DNA from: Vibrio genomosp. F10 str. ZF-129
GTDB taxonomy: Bacteria > Pseudomonadota > Gammaproteobacteria > Enterobacterales > Vibrionaceae
Direction of reading: 5' to 3'
DNA length: 64,000 nt
Assembly (NCBI RefSeq): GCF_000287055.2
Contig: NZ_AJYQ02000018.1
Coordinates: 1-64,000 of the forward strand
Shown here: positions 55,311 through 63,610 of the stretch, piece after piece
Numbering within the stretch: position 1 is the first letter of the stretch
Layout: each line of letters begins with the position of its first letter
Program-made: the position numbers and the translations under genes
Notes under the pieces: generated by a model
Database searches by the model: none
Seen by the model: the letters and a program-made list of their open reading frames with translations, nothing else
What the model was told of the DNA's origin: nothing

Positions 55311-55376
55311 GTAGGGTTATCATAAAGGGTGCAGCCAGTGATAACCCTACAAAGTGAAGCGTTCACTCGATTTTTA
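55311..55376 (+). ncRNA. Candidate noncoding RNA 3' end: two stacked hairpins
   Basis: GTAGGGTTATCA (55311-55322) pairs with TGATAACCCTAC (55339-55350), and immediately after it AGTGAA (55353-55358) with TTCACT (55362-55367), then CGATTTTTATG. The pair looks like the end of a structured transcript in a 435-bp gap without a gene. No 5' end or promoter was fixed, so this is tentative. Confidence 0.35.
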
Positions 55377-55504
55377 TGTCTTTTACTTTACCTATAAGTC
55401 GTATTCGGCCTCTTATTGTGAGTGATAAAAGCTTATTTAAATGATAAAAGCATTGGTGAGACAAATATTTCGATACAAAATATAGAGAAGATGAAAGCTT
55501 AACT

Positions 55505-56413
55505 ATGAATACATCCGCATTTGATCGCATCAGCCGCGTTTTAGCTTTTATTCACGCGAATCTTAGTTCAGCGTTATCGTTGGAAGACATCGCGACACAA
55601 AGCTGCTGGTCTCGTTGGCAACTGCAAAGAGTGTTTCAAGCAGAAACAGGGCTTACCGTAGCAAACTATGTAAGAGAGCTTAAGCTGAGCCAAGCTGCAG
55701 AAGAATTACTTGATGGAAAAGAGCGCGTGATAGATATTGCAGTTGGCCTCGGGTTTAACTCAGAAGTGAGCTTTAGCCGTTCTTTTAAGCAAATGTTTGG
55801 GGTGAGCCCAAGCCAATATCGAAAAGCAGGCAAAAGGGGTGGGCTGAGAAAACCAATACAAGTGTCTGAAACCGTGAGTGCCGAAGAGAAGGGCGCTCTG
55901 AGTTTTGTTGAAGTTCGCATTGACGAAAGAGAGTCTTTCCTTGTTAAGGGTGTCACCTCAGAGATCAGTGGTTTGTTTTCCCTAACACAAGACTTCGCAC
56001 AAAAAGTCCCTCAACTTTGGTCTCGCTTGGAGCAAGAATTCACTCTACCAGACGATGACGTACTGCGATTTATTGGCGTCGCCGACCTTACTCAGTCTTA
56101 CTTCGATGGGACCAATATCCACTATTGGGCGGGCGTTGAACTCCATGATGCGATATCCATTCCGCAACTGCCGAGCATTATCTCTGATAAATTAGAGGTG
56201 CTGACTGTCCCAAAGCAAACCTACGCAGTGGTCAAGCATTGTGGTCCTATAAAGAATCTGCGTCATACCTTGAGTTGGTTTGTGCTGAACTGGTTGCCAA
56301 GTTCAGGCTATCGTGGTGTGGATGGCTACGAACTGGAAGTGTACCCATTGAGTTACCAACCTTATGCTGCTAATGCTGAAATGGAATATTGGGTTCCTGT
56401 TGTTAAGCTGTAG
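55505..56413 (+). CDS. AraC-family regulator with GyrI-like effector domain (Rob/SoxS type)
   Basis: 302 residues. N-terminal double helix-turn-helix (about 5-105; IATQSCWSRWQLQRVFQAET and VIDIAVGLGFNSEVSFSRSFKQ) followed by a GyrI-like small-molecule domain (about 125-300; with HYWAGVE and the TYAVVKHCGP strand). Rob has this order. Start ATG 55505. The next gene is a Fur-boxed TonB receptor in the same direction, 205 bp downstream, so it may control that gene in response to its ligand. Confidence 0.9.
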   Translation: MNTSAFDRISRVLAFIHANLSSALSLEDIATQSCWSRWQLQRVFQAETGLTVANYVRELKLSQAAEELLDGKERVIDIAVGLGFNSEVSFSRSFKQMFGVSPSQYRKAGKRGGLRKPIQVSETVSAEEKGALSFVEVRIDERESFLVKGVTSEISGLFSLTQDFAQKVPQLWSRLEQEFTLPDDDVLRFIGVADLTQSYFDGTNIHYWAGVELHDAISIPQLPSIISDKLEVLTVPKQTYAVVKHCGPIKNLRHTLSWFVLNWLPSSGYRGVDGYELEVYPLSYQPYAANAEMEYWVPVVKL

Positions 56414-56571
56414 CTGTGTCTACTTCAACTTTCCTCCTATAAATCTGACTTACCAATTTGGCTAATTGCATTTTAAATCAGCAATTGGCCTGCTTTTTAA
56501 ACAACAAGAGAAGTTGTTTTGAAACGTGCACCAAATTGTTAACTATCCCATTCAAAGATACATACAATGCA

Positions 56572-56590
56572 AATGAGATTCATTACTATT
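56572..56590 (+). promoter_or_regulatory. Fur box upstream of the TonB receptor
   Basis: AATGAGATTCATTACTATT matches the 19-bp Fur consensus at about 14 positions and lies 28 bp before the receptor start. It resembles the AATGAAATTCATTATCATT box at 10760-10778. Confidence 0.65.
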
Positions 56591-56618
56591 TATATTAAGC
56601 ATTGGTACCGAGGGAATT

Positions 56619-58742
56619 ATGACCACTCACACACGTTTTAAATATTCATCACTTGCTGTTGCATTACTGACTGCACTCTCAGCACAAGCGTTGGCCGAAG
56701 AAACCATTACTGCGGCAGGCTCGAATGTAGAAACTGTGACTATTATGGGCAAGGCTTATCGTAATACAGCCACAAAATCAGCACTCGAGCCAGAGGAAAC
56801 GCCTCAAGGTATTACGATCATTGATGAAGAGCATTTAGAGCAACGAGGTGTTCAATCTTTGAACCAAGCCCTACGTTATGCACCTGGCGTTGTCACTGAA
56901 AACCGCGGTGGATCAGTCGCTATGTTCGATTCATACTCTATTCGTGGTTTTAAGACCAATAATGTTAACTACTATGATGGTCTATCACTTCAACAATTGA
57001 ATGGATGGAACTTGCAGCCGCAGATTGACCCAATCGCAATGCAACAAGTCGAGATCTTCAAAGGGCCGACGTCTGTGCTTTATGGCGCGATGCCACCGGG
57101 TGGTATGGTGAACATGATCGCTAAGGCACCGCAAACTGAACAATCAACTAAGGTTGGCGTTGCGACAGGCTCTCGAAACCTACAAGAAGCATCGATCGAT
57201 ACAGCGGGACAATTTGGTGACAGTGATTTTTCATACCGTTTGATCGCACTTGCTCGTAAGCAAGATAGCCAAGTTGATAACGCAGAAGAAGAGCGCTACT
57301 TAATTGCCCCTTCTGTTGATTGGCAAGTAAGTGATAAAACACAAATCAACTTTAACCTGTATTACCAAAACGATCCTTCAATGGGCATCAACTCTGCAAT
57401 GCCTTTGGAGGTATTGAAAGCGAGTGATCCTTCGGTTTCGATGGGGGATAAGAACTGGAGTAAGTTTGAACGTGAAGTGTTGATGATGGGTTATAAAATT
57501 AACCATGACTTCAATGACAATTGGGCTTTTTTACAAAATGCTCGTTACACTGATGCCTCTCTGTACCAAGAAAACACGTATCACTTTAGTTACGATGCGA
57601 ATACGCCAAATCAATTATCTCGCGCTCTCTACTCAACAGATGAAAGCTTTAAAGGCTTTGTCATCGATAACCAACTGAGCGGCATTGTTGATGTAGGTTC
57701 AGTCGAACATAATCTGTTGCTTGGTTTAGATTACCAAGATTTGGATGGTAATGTTAACTACTCATCCTACAGCGCTAATGGCAGCGGTTTTAATCGTTTT
57801 GATCCACTGAATCCCAACAACGAACTATTAGATCGTCGTGATGTGACTAAAACGGGCGAATACCTAGATGATACAACATCTAGTCAATTGGGTTTTTATC
57901 TTCAAGACCAGGTTCGACTAGACGCATTAGTGCTTATTGCCGGAGCAAGATTTGACCACTATAAATCAGAAAGTGATTACTACGCGCATGAGTCTGATCA
58001 TAAGCAAGTCACTTATCGTCTAGGTGGTTTGTATCAGTTTGATAACGGACTATCCCCATTTGCAAGTTACGCGACTAGCTTCGAGCCAGCTCCTGGTGTT
58101 GATAAATCTGGTAATGAGTTCGATCCTGAAAATGCTCAGCAAGCCGAGATGGGTGTGAAGTACCTGTCTGACGATATGTCTAAAGAAGCGACTGTTTCGT
58201 TATTCCACATTGTTAAGCAAGATATGTTGATGACCGATCCAACAAACGTTTATGGGCCAAAAATCCAAGTGGGTGAAGTTGTATCGAAAGGTGCAGAACT
58301 GTCTGGACGTTGGTTTGCGACCGAAAACTTCGATATTGCAGCAGCATATACCTATGTTGATATGGAAATCACAGAAGACTCTAGCAATGGTTTAGAAGGC
58401 ACAACACCCATCTACGTGCCGGAACACACTGCAAACGTGTGGGCTAGTTACAACGTGTTCACTGGAATGTTAGCGGGTTCGCGCTTAAGTGCTGGTGCAC
58501 GTTATGTGGGTGAAATGCAAATGGATGCGAGCAATACTCAAGGTAAAGTACCATCATACACCTTAGTTGACCTATCTGTCGGTTATGACCTAGGCGCTGC
58601 GAGTGAGACTTTATCGGGTGCTACAGCCAACCTAGCGGTTAACAATATCTTCAATGAAGAATATTATGCGTGTTACGACCAATCTAATTGCTGGTTTGGT
58701 GCAGAGCAGTCTATAGAGTTAAGCGTGAACTATGAATTTTAA
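56619..58742 (+). CDS. TonB-dependent siderophore receptor (FhuA-like)
   Basis: 707-residue outer-membrane receptor. Signal peptide (about 1-26), TonB-box-like ETVTIMGK near residue 38, plug domain (about 55-165, with SIRGFKTNN and VEIFKGPTSVLYG), then the 22-strand barrel ending in Phe. The end has a YACYDQSNCWFGAEQ disulfide loop like that near the C terminus of FhuA, so ferrichrome or a similar hydroxamate siderophore is the likely ligand (inference). Start ATG 56619 after GAGGGAATT. Iron-repressed by the upstream Fur box. Confidence 0.93.
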   Translation: MTTHTRFKYSSLAVALLTALSAQALAEETITAAGSNVETVTIMGKAYRNTATKSALEPEETPQGITIIDEEHLEQRGVQSLNQALRYAPGVVTENRGGSVAMFDSYSIRGFKTNNVNYYDGLSLQQLNGWNLQPQIDPIAMQQVEIFKGPTSVLYGAMPPGGMVNMIAKAPQTEQSTKVGVATGSRNLQEASIDTAGQFGDSDFSYRLIALARKQDSQVDNAEEERYLIAPSVDWQVSDKTQINFNLYYQNDPSMGINSAMPLEVLKASDPSVSMGDKNWSKFEREVLMMGYKINHDFNDNWAFLQNARYTDASLYQENTYHFSYDANTPNQLSRALYSTDESFKGFVIDNQLSGIVDVGSVEHNLLLGLDYQDLDGNVNYSSYSANGSGFNRFDPLNPNNELLDRRDVTKTGEYLDDTTSSQLGFYLQDQVRLDALVLIAGARFDHYKSESDYYAHESDHKQVTYRLGGLYQFDNGLSPFASYATSFEPAPGVDKSGNEFDPENAQQAEMGVKYLSDDMSKEATVSLFHIVKQDMLMTDPTNVYGPKIQVGEVVSKGAELSGRWFATENFDIAAAYTYVDMEITEDSSNGLEGTTPIYVPEHTANVWASYNVFTGMLAGSRLSAGARYVGEMQMDASNTQGKVPSYTLVDLSVGYDLGAASETLSGATANLAVNNIFNEEYYACYDQSNCWFGAEQSIELSVNYEF

Positions 58743-58762
58743 CTAGGTTACGAGGATCAATG

Positions 58763-58793
58763 TTTAAAGCAGCCTTAATTAGGCTGCTTTAAA
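58763..58793 (+). terminator. Terminator of the TonB receptor gene
   Basis: TTTAAAGCAGCCT (58763-58775) / AGGCTGCTTTAAA (58781-58793), 5-nt loop; 13-bp perfect stem. Confidence 0.9.
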
Positions 58794-59105
58794 TAGGCCT
58801 AATCGGAGTGAGGCGGACCATCCCATTAGGTCTTGCGCTTTTTACCATCCAATTTACTTGAGTTGGCGACCTAGTCTTAGACCAACTAAGCCCCCTTTAT
58901 TCGTTCTACGCCACAAACGACTTTGGAAAAAGTCGGTATGAAACAATAAAAGCATTATTAATTAAATGGTTATAAATGTGTGCGCCTCGCATTTTTATGC
59001 AATTATGTTAGTAATTTGACGCTATCTATGGCTTAGGTATGTATTTATTGAATGAATATCGTTAGCGTGTAAATCTCTATTCATCGTTACAGTTAAGGAA
59101 ACATC
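58794..59105. other. 312-bp intergenic region
   Basis: No gene seen. A weak CGACTTT...AAAAGTCG hairpin lies near 58918-58937. A promoter for the next gene is presumed but no clear elements were found. Confidence 0.3.
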
Positions 59106-60053
59106 ATGATCAGGATGGTCACCCAGTTATTCCCGCTATGGGCTTTACTGCTTTCATTTATTGCCTACTCTACACCAGATGCTTTTGTTGGACTCAAAGG
59201 CTATATCGTTCCGCTGCTCACCATCATCATGTTGACGATGGGGTTGACGTTAAAACCCAGTGATTTTGCGGGCGTATTGAGTAAGCTCCCTGTTGTTGGT
59301 GTTGGGCTGATTTTACAGTTTTCTGTTATGCCAATTGCCGCTTTACTGATTAGTATCGCGATGGGGTTCGATACTGAATTAACCGTGGGTATGGTATTGG
59401 TCGGTTCGGTGGCTGGTGGCACAGCATCTAATGTAATGTGCTATTTGGCTCGCGGTGATGTTGCTCTGTCGATTTCCATGACGGCATTATCAACATTGGT
59501 TGGCGTGGTGGCGACACCATTCTTGGTTCAGCTTTTGGTCGGGCAGACCGTCGACGTACCCGTGACTAGCATGTTGGTGAGTTTACTTAAGATTGTTTTA
59601 GCGCCAGTGATCATCGGCGTTATCCTTAACGTCTTACTTCAGTCGACGATAAAGAAAGTTGAACCTGTATTGCCAGTGATCTCAATGGTCGCCATTGTGG
59701 TGATTATTGCCATTGTTGTAGCATTAAACGCTGAAAGATTGGCAACCATTGGTCCTTTGGTCGCGTTGGCTGTAATACTCCACAATTCATTGGGTTTAGT
59801 GTTTGGTTTCTATGTTCCTAAATTACTTGGCTTCGATGAAAAAACCTGTCGCACCGTTGCATTGGAAGTTGGTTTGCAAAACTCGGGTTTAGCGACGGCA
59901 TTAGCAATGAAGTATTTCACGCCAGCTTCCGCTGTAGCAGGAACAATTTTTTCAATTTGGCACAACCTTTCAGGTTCAGTAGTGGCAGCGCTTTGGGCTC
60001 GAAAAGTAAAACAAGCTGAAGAAGAGCAGAGCAAACCCGTTCTAGAGTCATAG
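59106..60053 (+). CDS. Bile acid:sodium symporter (BASS) family protein
   Basis: 315-residue inner-membrane protein with about ten hydrophobic segments. Family motifs are MLTMGLTLKPSDF, GSVAGGTASNVMCYLARGDVALS (glycine-rich segment of the Na+-site helix) and EVGLQNSGLATALA near residue 255. BASS proteins import bile acids, pantothenate, pyruvate or glucosinolate-like acids with Na+; the substrate here is unknown. Start ATG 59106 after AAGGAA. Monocistronic. Confidence 0.9.
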   Translation: MIRMVTQLFPLWALLLSFIAYSTPDAFVGLKGYIVPLLTIIMLTMGLTLKPSDFAGVLSKLPVVGVGLILQFSVMPIAALLISIAMGFDTELTVGMVLVGSVAGGTASNVMCYLARGDVALSISMTALSTLVGVVATPFLVQLLVGQTVDVPVTSMLVSLLKIVLAPVIIGVILNVLLQSTIKKVEPVLPVISMVAIVVIIAIVVALNAERLATIGPLVALAVILHNSLGLVFGFYVPKLLGFDEKTCRTVALEVGLQNSGLATALAMKYFTPASAVAGTIFSIWHNLSGSVVAALWARKVKQAEEEQSKPVLES

Positions 60054-60086
60054 TGGTTTTTAGGATTAATGTGTTCTAGCCAATAG

Positions 60087-60113
60087 AAGAGGCCAGCGAA
60101 TGCTGGTCTTTTT
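60087..60113 (+). terminator. Rho-independent terminator of the BASS gene
   Basis: AAGAGGCCAGC and GCTGGTCTTTT form a stem with two G-T pairs and a 4-nt loop, followed by T. Confidence 0.85.
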
Positions 60114-60513
60114 GCATCTTATAGGGGGATGAGTTGTACCATTGATGAAGTGGAGATGAAGTGAGTCGATTTCGCTTGCTCAATCGAAGGATTAGCCGAT
60201 ATAAAGCTTAGGCATGTTAACTGCCTGTTCTCTATGCAAATCATTTTCACAGTGCTCATTTCTTTTTTAGATTGTTCAAGATATGTACTGATTAAAAAAG
60301 CTCATAATTAGAAGCAACATCATTTTATGAAGATGCTTTTCCTCAATAACTGTGATTCTCATTCCTATCAATAAAATACCGGCTGTGGTGGATAGACATT
60401 ATAAATATATCTTGTTGTTTCTTAGTACAAAACTATAAAAAAAATCAAGTCATGGTGGTCTCTTAATAACCATTAGGGCCGTTTGGGATAATAAAACAAT
60501 AGAGAGTGAATAA
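60114..60513. other. 400-bp region upstream of the chitin monooxygenase gene
   Basis: AT-rich with no gene. AACTGTGATTCTCATTCC around 60350 contains half of a CRP-like site (TGTGA). A strong promoter or chitin-responsive site was not identifiable by eye. Confidence 0.35.
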
Positions 60514-62007
60514 GTGGCAGCAACGAATCATATTCTTAAATTAGCAGTGGGTATGGCTATTCTATCGAGTGCACCGTCTTTGGTAAGTGCGCATGGCTGG
60601 TCAGAATTTCCGAATGCCCGACAGAACATTTGTTATGAACAAGGTGGAATTTGGTCGGGTACTCCACCTAATGAAGCTTGTGCTCAAGCAAAAGACATTT
60701 CAGGCACTTATCCGTTCGTACAACGTAATGAGTACGCTAAGAACATTCCGGATTTCAATAGTTTTAGTGCGGTAAAAGCTGCAATTCCGGATGGTACATT
60801 ATGCTATGCCAATGACGCCCAAAAGCGTGGCATGGGAGCCAGTCACACGGGTTGGAAACGTACAGAATTAAAAACGGGAACCTTTGAGTATGTCTTTAAT
60901 GCTACTGCACCTCATAACCCTTCGTTTTGGGAGTTTTATCTAACCAAACCGAATGCAGACCTTAGCAAGCAACTCGCTTGGGGAGATCTCGATCTTATAC
61001 AGACGGAAGGAAATGTCCCTGTCAATGCTGGCAAGTACCGCATTAATGTGACGATACCTTCAGAACGCAGTGGAGACGCCATACTATTTGTACGTTGGCA
61101 GCGTGATGATGCTGTTGGTGAAGGTTTCTACAATTGTTCAGATATTACTATCGTCGGTGGTGATACACCTCCACCAGAGCCTACCCCGAAACCTGATTTA
61201 ATAAGGGGTGAACTCTTTGTTGCAACTGAATTTGGCACGCCAAAAGCTGGGGATACGGTTAAGTACGATATTATTAACCAATACGGTGAAGTGGCGCGTA
61301 GCTTCGATCTCCTCGTTGATGATTCAAACACTAATGATTGGGCCCGCTTACTGGCTTCTGAAATCAACGGATGGCATAAAGAGTTTAAGGACGGTGCCGT
61401 ATTCATTGGTGATTGGCATGAAGAAATGCAGCATTACATGTATTTCCAAAACGATCCTTCGCGTAACTTCTTCAACTCAAAAGATGGCAGTGAGTCTGGA
61501 TTACTGACCCTGTTTAAAGGAGATGACGGTAGTGTTGAACCGTTAGAGGGCGATATTTACGAGCTTGTGACCAGCGATAACGTTGTTAACGCCGGAGACA
61601 AGGTGGTTATCGTAACAGGAGAAGCAGCAATCGTTACACAGACTCAGGGATCTACTGTCGACATCCAAAATAACGGGACGTCTTCAATTATCATTGATAC
61701 CAAGGCCATTACCGCGAATGACATATTGTCATTTGCTGCGAGTGCCATAGACAGCGAGCGTGTTGAAACGTTCACGTTTGAAGTTATTGTAGATGATGGT
61801 GGAGTCACGCCAGAGCCAGAGCCAGAGCCAGAGCCAGAACCAGAACCAGAACCAGGAACTTGGGATTCGTCTACAACATATTTAGGTGGAGATGTAGTTA
61901 TTTATGCGGGTCAAGCGTGGAAAGCCCAATGGTGGTCTCGCGGAGGTGAAAACCCTGAAGCAACCTACAAAAACGACAAGTGGGGAGTTTGGCGCCCAGC
62001 AAACTAG
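60514..62007 (+). CDS. Chitin-active lytic polysaccharide monooxygenase (AA10) with CBM
   Basis: 497-residue secreted copper enzyme that oxidatively cleaves crystalline chitin. Signal peptide ends SLVSA, exposing His27 as the mature N-terminal copper ligand. His111 in ASHTGW is the likely second ligand, completing the histidine brace. AA10 domain about 27-210; a middle module of about 220 residues that I cannot name; an (EP)n linker encoded by a GAGCCA-type repeat (61812-61855); and a C-terminal CBM5/12-like module (about 447-497, TWDSSTTYLGGDVVIYAG and KAQWWSRGGE). GTG 60514 follows GAGAG. Similar CBM and linker to the GH19 chitinase. Confidence 0.92.
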   Translation: MAATNHILKLAVGMAILSSAPSLVSAHGWSEFPNARQNICYEQGGIWSGTPPNEACAQAKDISGTYPFVQRNEYAKNIPDFNSFSAVKAAIPDGTLCYANDAQKRGMGASHTGWKRTELKTGTFEYVFNATAPHNPSFWEFYLTKPNADLSKQLAWGDLDLIQTEGNVPVNAGKYRINVTIPSERSGDAILFVRWQRDDAVGEGFYNCSDITIVGGDTPPPEPTPKPDLIRGELFVATEFGTPKAGDTVKYDIINQYGEVARSFDLLVDDSNTNDWARLLASEINGWHKEFKDGAVFIGDWHEEMQHYMYFQNDPSRNFFNSKDGSESGLLTLFKGDDGSVEPLEGDIYELVTSDNVVNAGDKVVIVTGEAAIVTQTQGSTVDIQNNGTSSIIIDTKAITANDILSFAASAIDSERVETFTFEVIVDDGGVTPEPEPEPEPEPEPEPGTWDSSTTYLGGDVVIYAGQAWKAQWWSRGGENPEATYKNDKWGVWRPAN

Positions 62008-62075
62008 TTGTTCTCGACTTTCTCTTGCTCAATGCGGTTGAGTGATACCTCAAAGCGACATCTCAAAGCAAACAT

Positions 62076-62113
62076 AAGTGGCACCACATGGTATTAATGT
62101 GGTGCCACTTTTG
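62076..62113 (+). terminator. Rho-independent terminator of the LPMO gene
   Basis: AAGTGGCACCACAT (62076-62089) / ATGTGGTGCCACTT (62097-62110), 7-nt loop, then TTTTG; 14-bp perfect stem. Confidence 0.92.
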
Positions 62114-62143
62114 TAGAATGTAACAGTGGTACGGATACTCTTT

Positions 62144-62191
62144 CTAGTTGTAGGAAGTACTAGTGGTAGAAAGTACTAGTTGAAGAAAGCA
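62144..62191. repeat. 16-bp tandem array, 3-4 units
   Basis: CTAGTTGTAGGAAGTA (62144-62159), CTAGTGGTAGAAAGTA (62160-62175), CTAGTTGAAGAAAGCA (62176-62191), then a faded ATGGTTGAGAGCATG. It lies between the LPMO terminator and the next gene. Confidence 0.85.
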
Positions 62192-62225
62192 ATGGTTGAG
62201 AGCATGTCTATTTAAAAAACACCCG

Positions 62226-62993
62226 TTACATACTATCGAAGTAATCTCCGTATTCATCCAGTAAACTTCGTGGGCTTCTGAGGCGAAAACGCTCATTGTC
62301 AACAACCGCGTCAGTTATTCTATCGATTCGAAATAACCTAGGCGCGGCTCTTAAATAGTCCCACCCTAAAAGATACCAAGCGGGCCAGTTGAGCAGTATA
62401 AATTGCGGTTCTATGCACCTTTGCGTTTCACTTCCTTTTTCTGAAATGTAGTGAATTGAGAGCTTTTTCTGCTGTATAAATGCCTGGCTAATGTCATTAA
62501 AAAAAGGATAACGCGTATTGGTTACTGTACTTGCGACTGGCTCGGAAGCAATAGCACCAACCAATACTCGCTGGCGTAAAAGGTTTATACGTTTCTGTTG
62601 TTCATTGTTCAGAAAAAAGGTGAGCTTATTTTTTACGCTAGATATGTTGTCCCCTAATATGGGACACCTTAGTGAGTCGGTTAGCGCGAGTGCCATCAAA
62701 GTATTTAAAATTTCTTCATCACTTAAAAAAAATCGAGGGGGACGAGTCATTCCTCTCAACGCTATGCCGCCCCCTGTGCCTCGCTCTGCGTCAATATCGT
62801 AGCCTTGCTGGCGCAACAAGGTAATGTCTCGAGATATGCTTCTAACCGAAATCCCAAGTTCATTGGCTAACTCTTTAGCTGTCCAAAGATTCTTGTTTTC
62901 TAAAAGACCAATCAGGTTATCCAATCTTTCTTGCCTGTTTTGAAAGCCGCGCATTATTAATGTGTCATTTAGTGTCTTATTTGTACGTAGCAT
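62226..62993 (-). CDS. YafY-like HTH-WYL transcription regulator
   Basis: 255 residues. N-terminal winged helix (RQERLDNLIGLLENKNLWTAKELANELGISVRSISRD) and a C-terminal WYL-type ligand domain (about 140-235, with SIHYISEKGSETQRCIEPQF and PAWYLLGWD). WYL domains bind nucleic acids or ligands and often control stress genes. ATG 62993 is used; ATG 62954 is an alternative, with no clear ribosome-binding site for either. Divergent from the secreted ABM-like protein, which it probably controls. Confidence 0.88.
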   Translation of the reverse strand: MLRTNKTLNDTLIMRGFQNRQERLDNLIGLLENKNLWTAKELANELGISVRSISRDITLLRQQGYDIDAERGTGGGIALRGMTRPPRFFLSDEEILNTLMALALTDSLRCPILGDNISSVKNKLTFFLNNEQQKRINLLRQRVLVGAIASEPVASTVTNTRYPFFNDISQAFIQQKKLSIHYISEKGSETQRCIEPQFILLNWPAWYLLGWDYLRAAPRLFRIDRITDAVVDNERFRLRSPRSLLDEYGDYFDSM

Positions 62994-63058
62994 AGCATTT
63001 CACTTCATTTTGAGACAGCGTCGTCACATCAACTTTGCGCTATACATCGACTTGGAGT

Positions 63059-63133
63059 AATAAACGTTTCTTAACTAATAGCTTCATAACTAATAGCTTC
63101 TTAAAAAAACGCTTCTTAAATAAACGATTGCAA
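63059..63133. repeat. 15-bp tandem array, 5 units, in a gene leader
   Basis: AATAAACGTTTCTTA (63059-63073), ACTAATAGCTTCATA, ACTAATAGCTTCTTA, AAAAAACGCTTCTTA and AATAAACGATTGCAA (63119-63133). It lies between the YafY-like and ABM-like starts, ending 22 bp before the latter. Confidence 0.9.
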
Positions 63134-63155
63134 CATCAACACAGGGAATATGAGA

Positions 63156-63548
63156 ATGAAAACACTGACAGCGGGTTTAACTACAATGGGCTTAACCACA
63201 GCAGTTCTAGCTTCTTCGGTGAGTGCTGCGTCGACATTTGAAATTGTGAACACTCAATTTATTGCAGGGGTCAGTTATCAAGAGCAGCAGAAGGCGATGG
63301 ACAGTTTGAATTCAATAGTGAAGCATTTTGATGGCTTTCAAAGCCGAAGTTATTTCTACAGTGAAGAGCTGAATCGTTGGACCGACATCGTGATTTGGGA
63401 AAGCTTGGAACTCGCTAAATCGGCTAGCGTAAAGGCGATGGAAGACCCACATGCTCAGCAAGTGTTTTCTATCATGGACATGGAAACGACGATTTTTTCA
63501 CACTATCGTTCGATAGGGCACATTGAAGCAGAAACAACGACCAAATAG
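63156..63548 (+). CDS. Secreted small protein of ABM/dimeric barrel type
   Basis: 130 residues. Signal peptide with cleavage after SSVSA, then a ferredoxin-like alpha+beta domain (FEIVNTQFIAGVSYQEQQKAM then HFDGFQSRSYFYSEE and WTDIVIWESLE) resembling the antibiotic-biosynthesis-monooxygenase/dimeric alpha-beta barrel family. Being periplasmic is unusual for that family. ATG 63156 is 8 nt after AGGGA; ATG 63150 is too close. It is 62 bp upstream of the GFA gene in the same direction. Confidence 0.75.
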   Translation: MKTLTAGLTTMGLTTAVLASSVSAASTFEIVNTQFIAGVSYQEQQKAMDSLNSIVKHFDGFQSRSYFYSEELNRWTDIVIWESLELAKSASVKAMEDPHAQQVFSIMDMETTIFSHYRSIGHIEAETTTK

Positions 63549-63610
63549 AGGCGAAGGGCGCTGAGAAAAGACGCTTTTTACATCGTTAAATAAATCAAGG
63601 AGTAAAGTAA

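Noticed and set aside
61812..61855. GAGCCA repeat as part of the intergenic array family
   Set aside because: It is a coding Glu-Pro linker, a common feature of secreted chitin-active enzymes, and so has its own explanation.
63059..63133. Possible CRISPR array
   Set aside because: Units are directly adjacent with no spacers and only 15 bp; no cas genes anywhere in the window.
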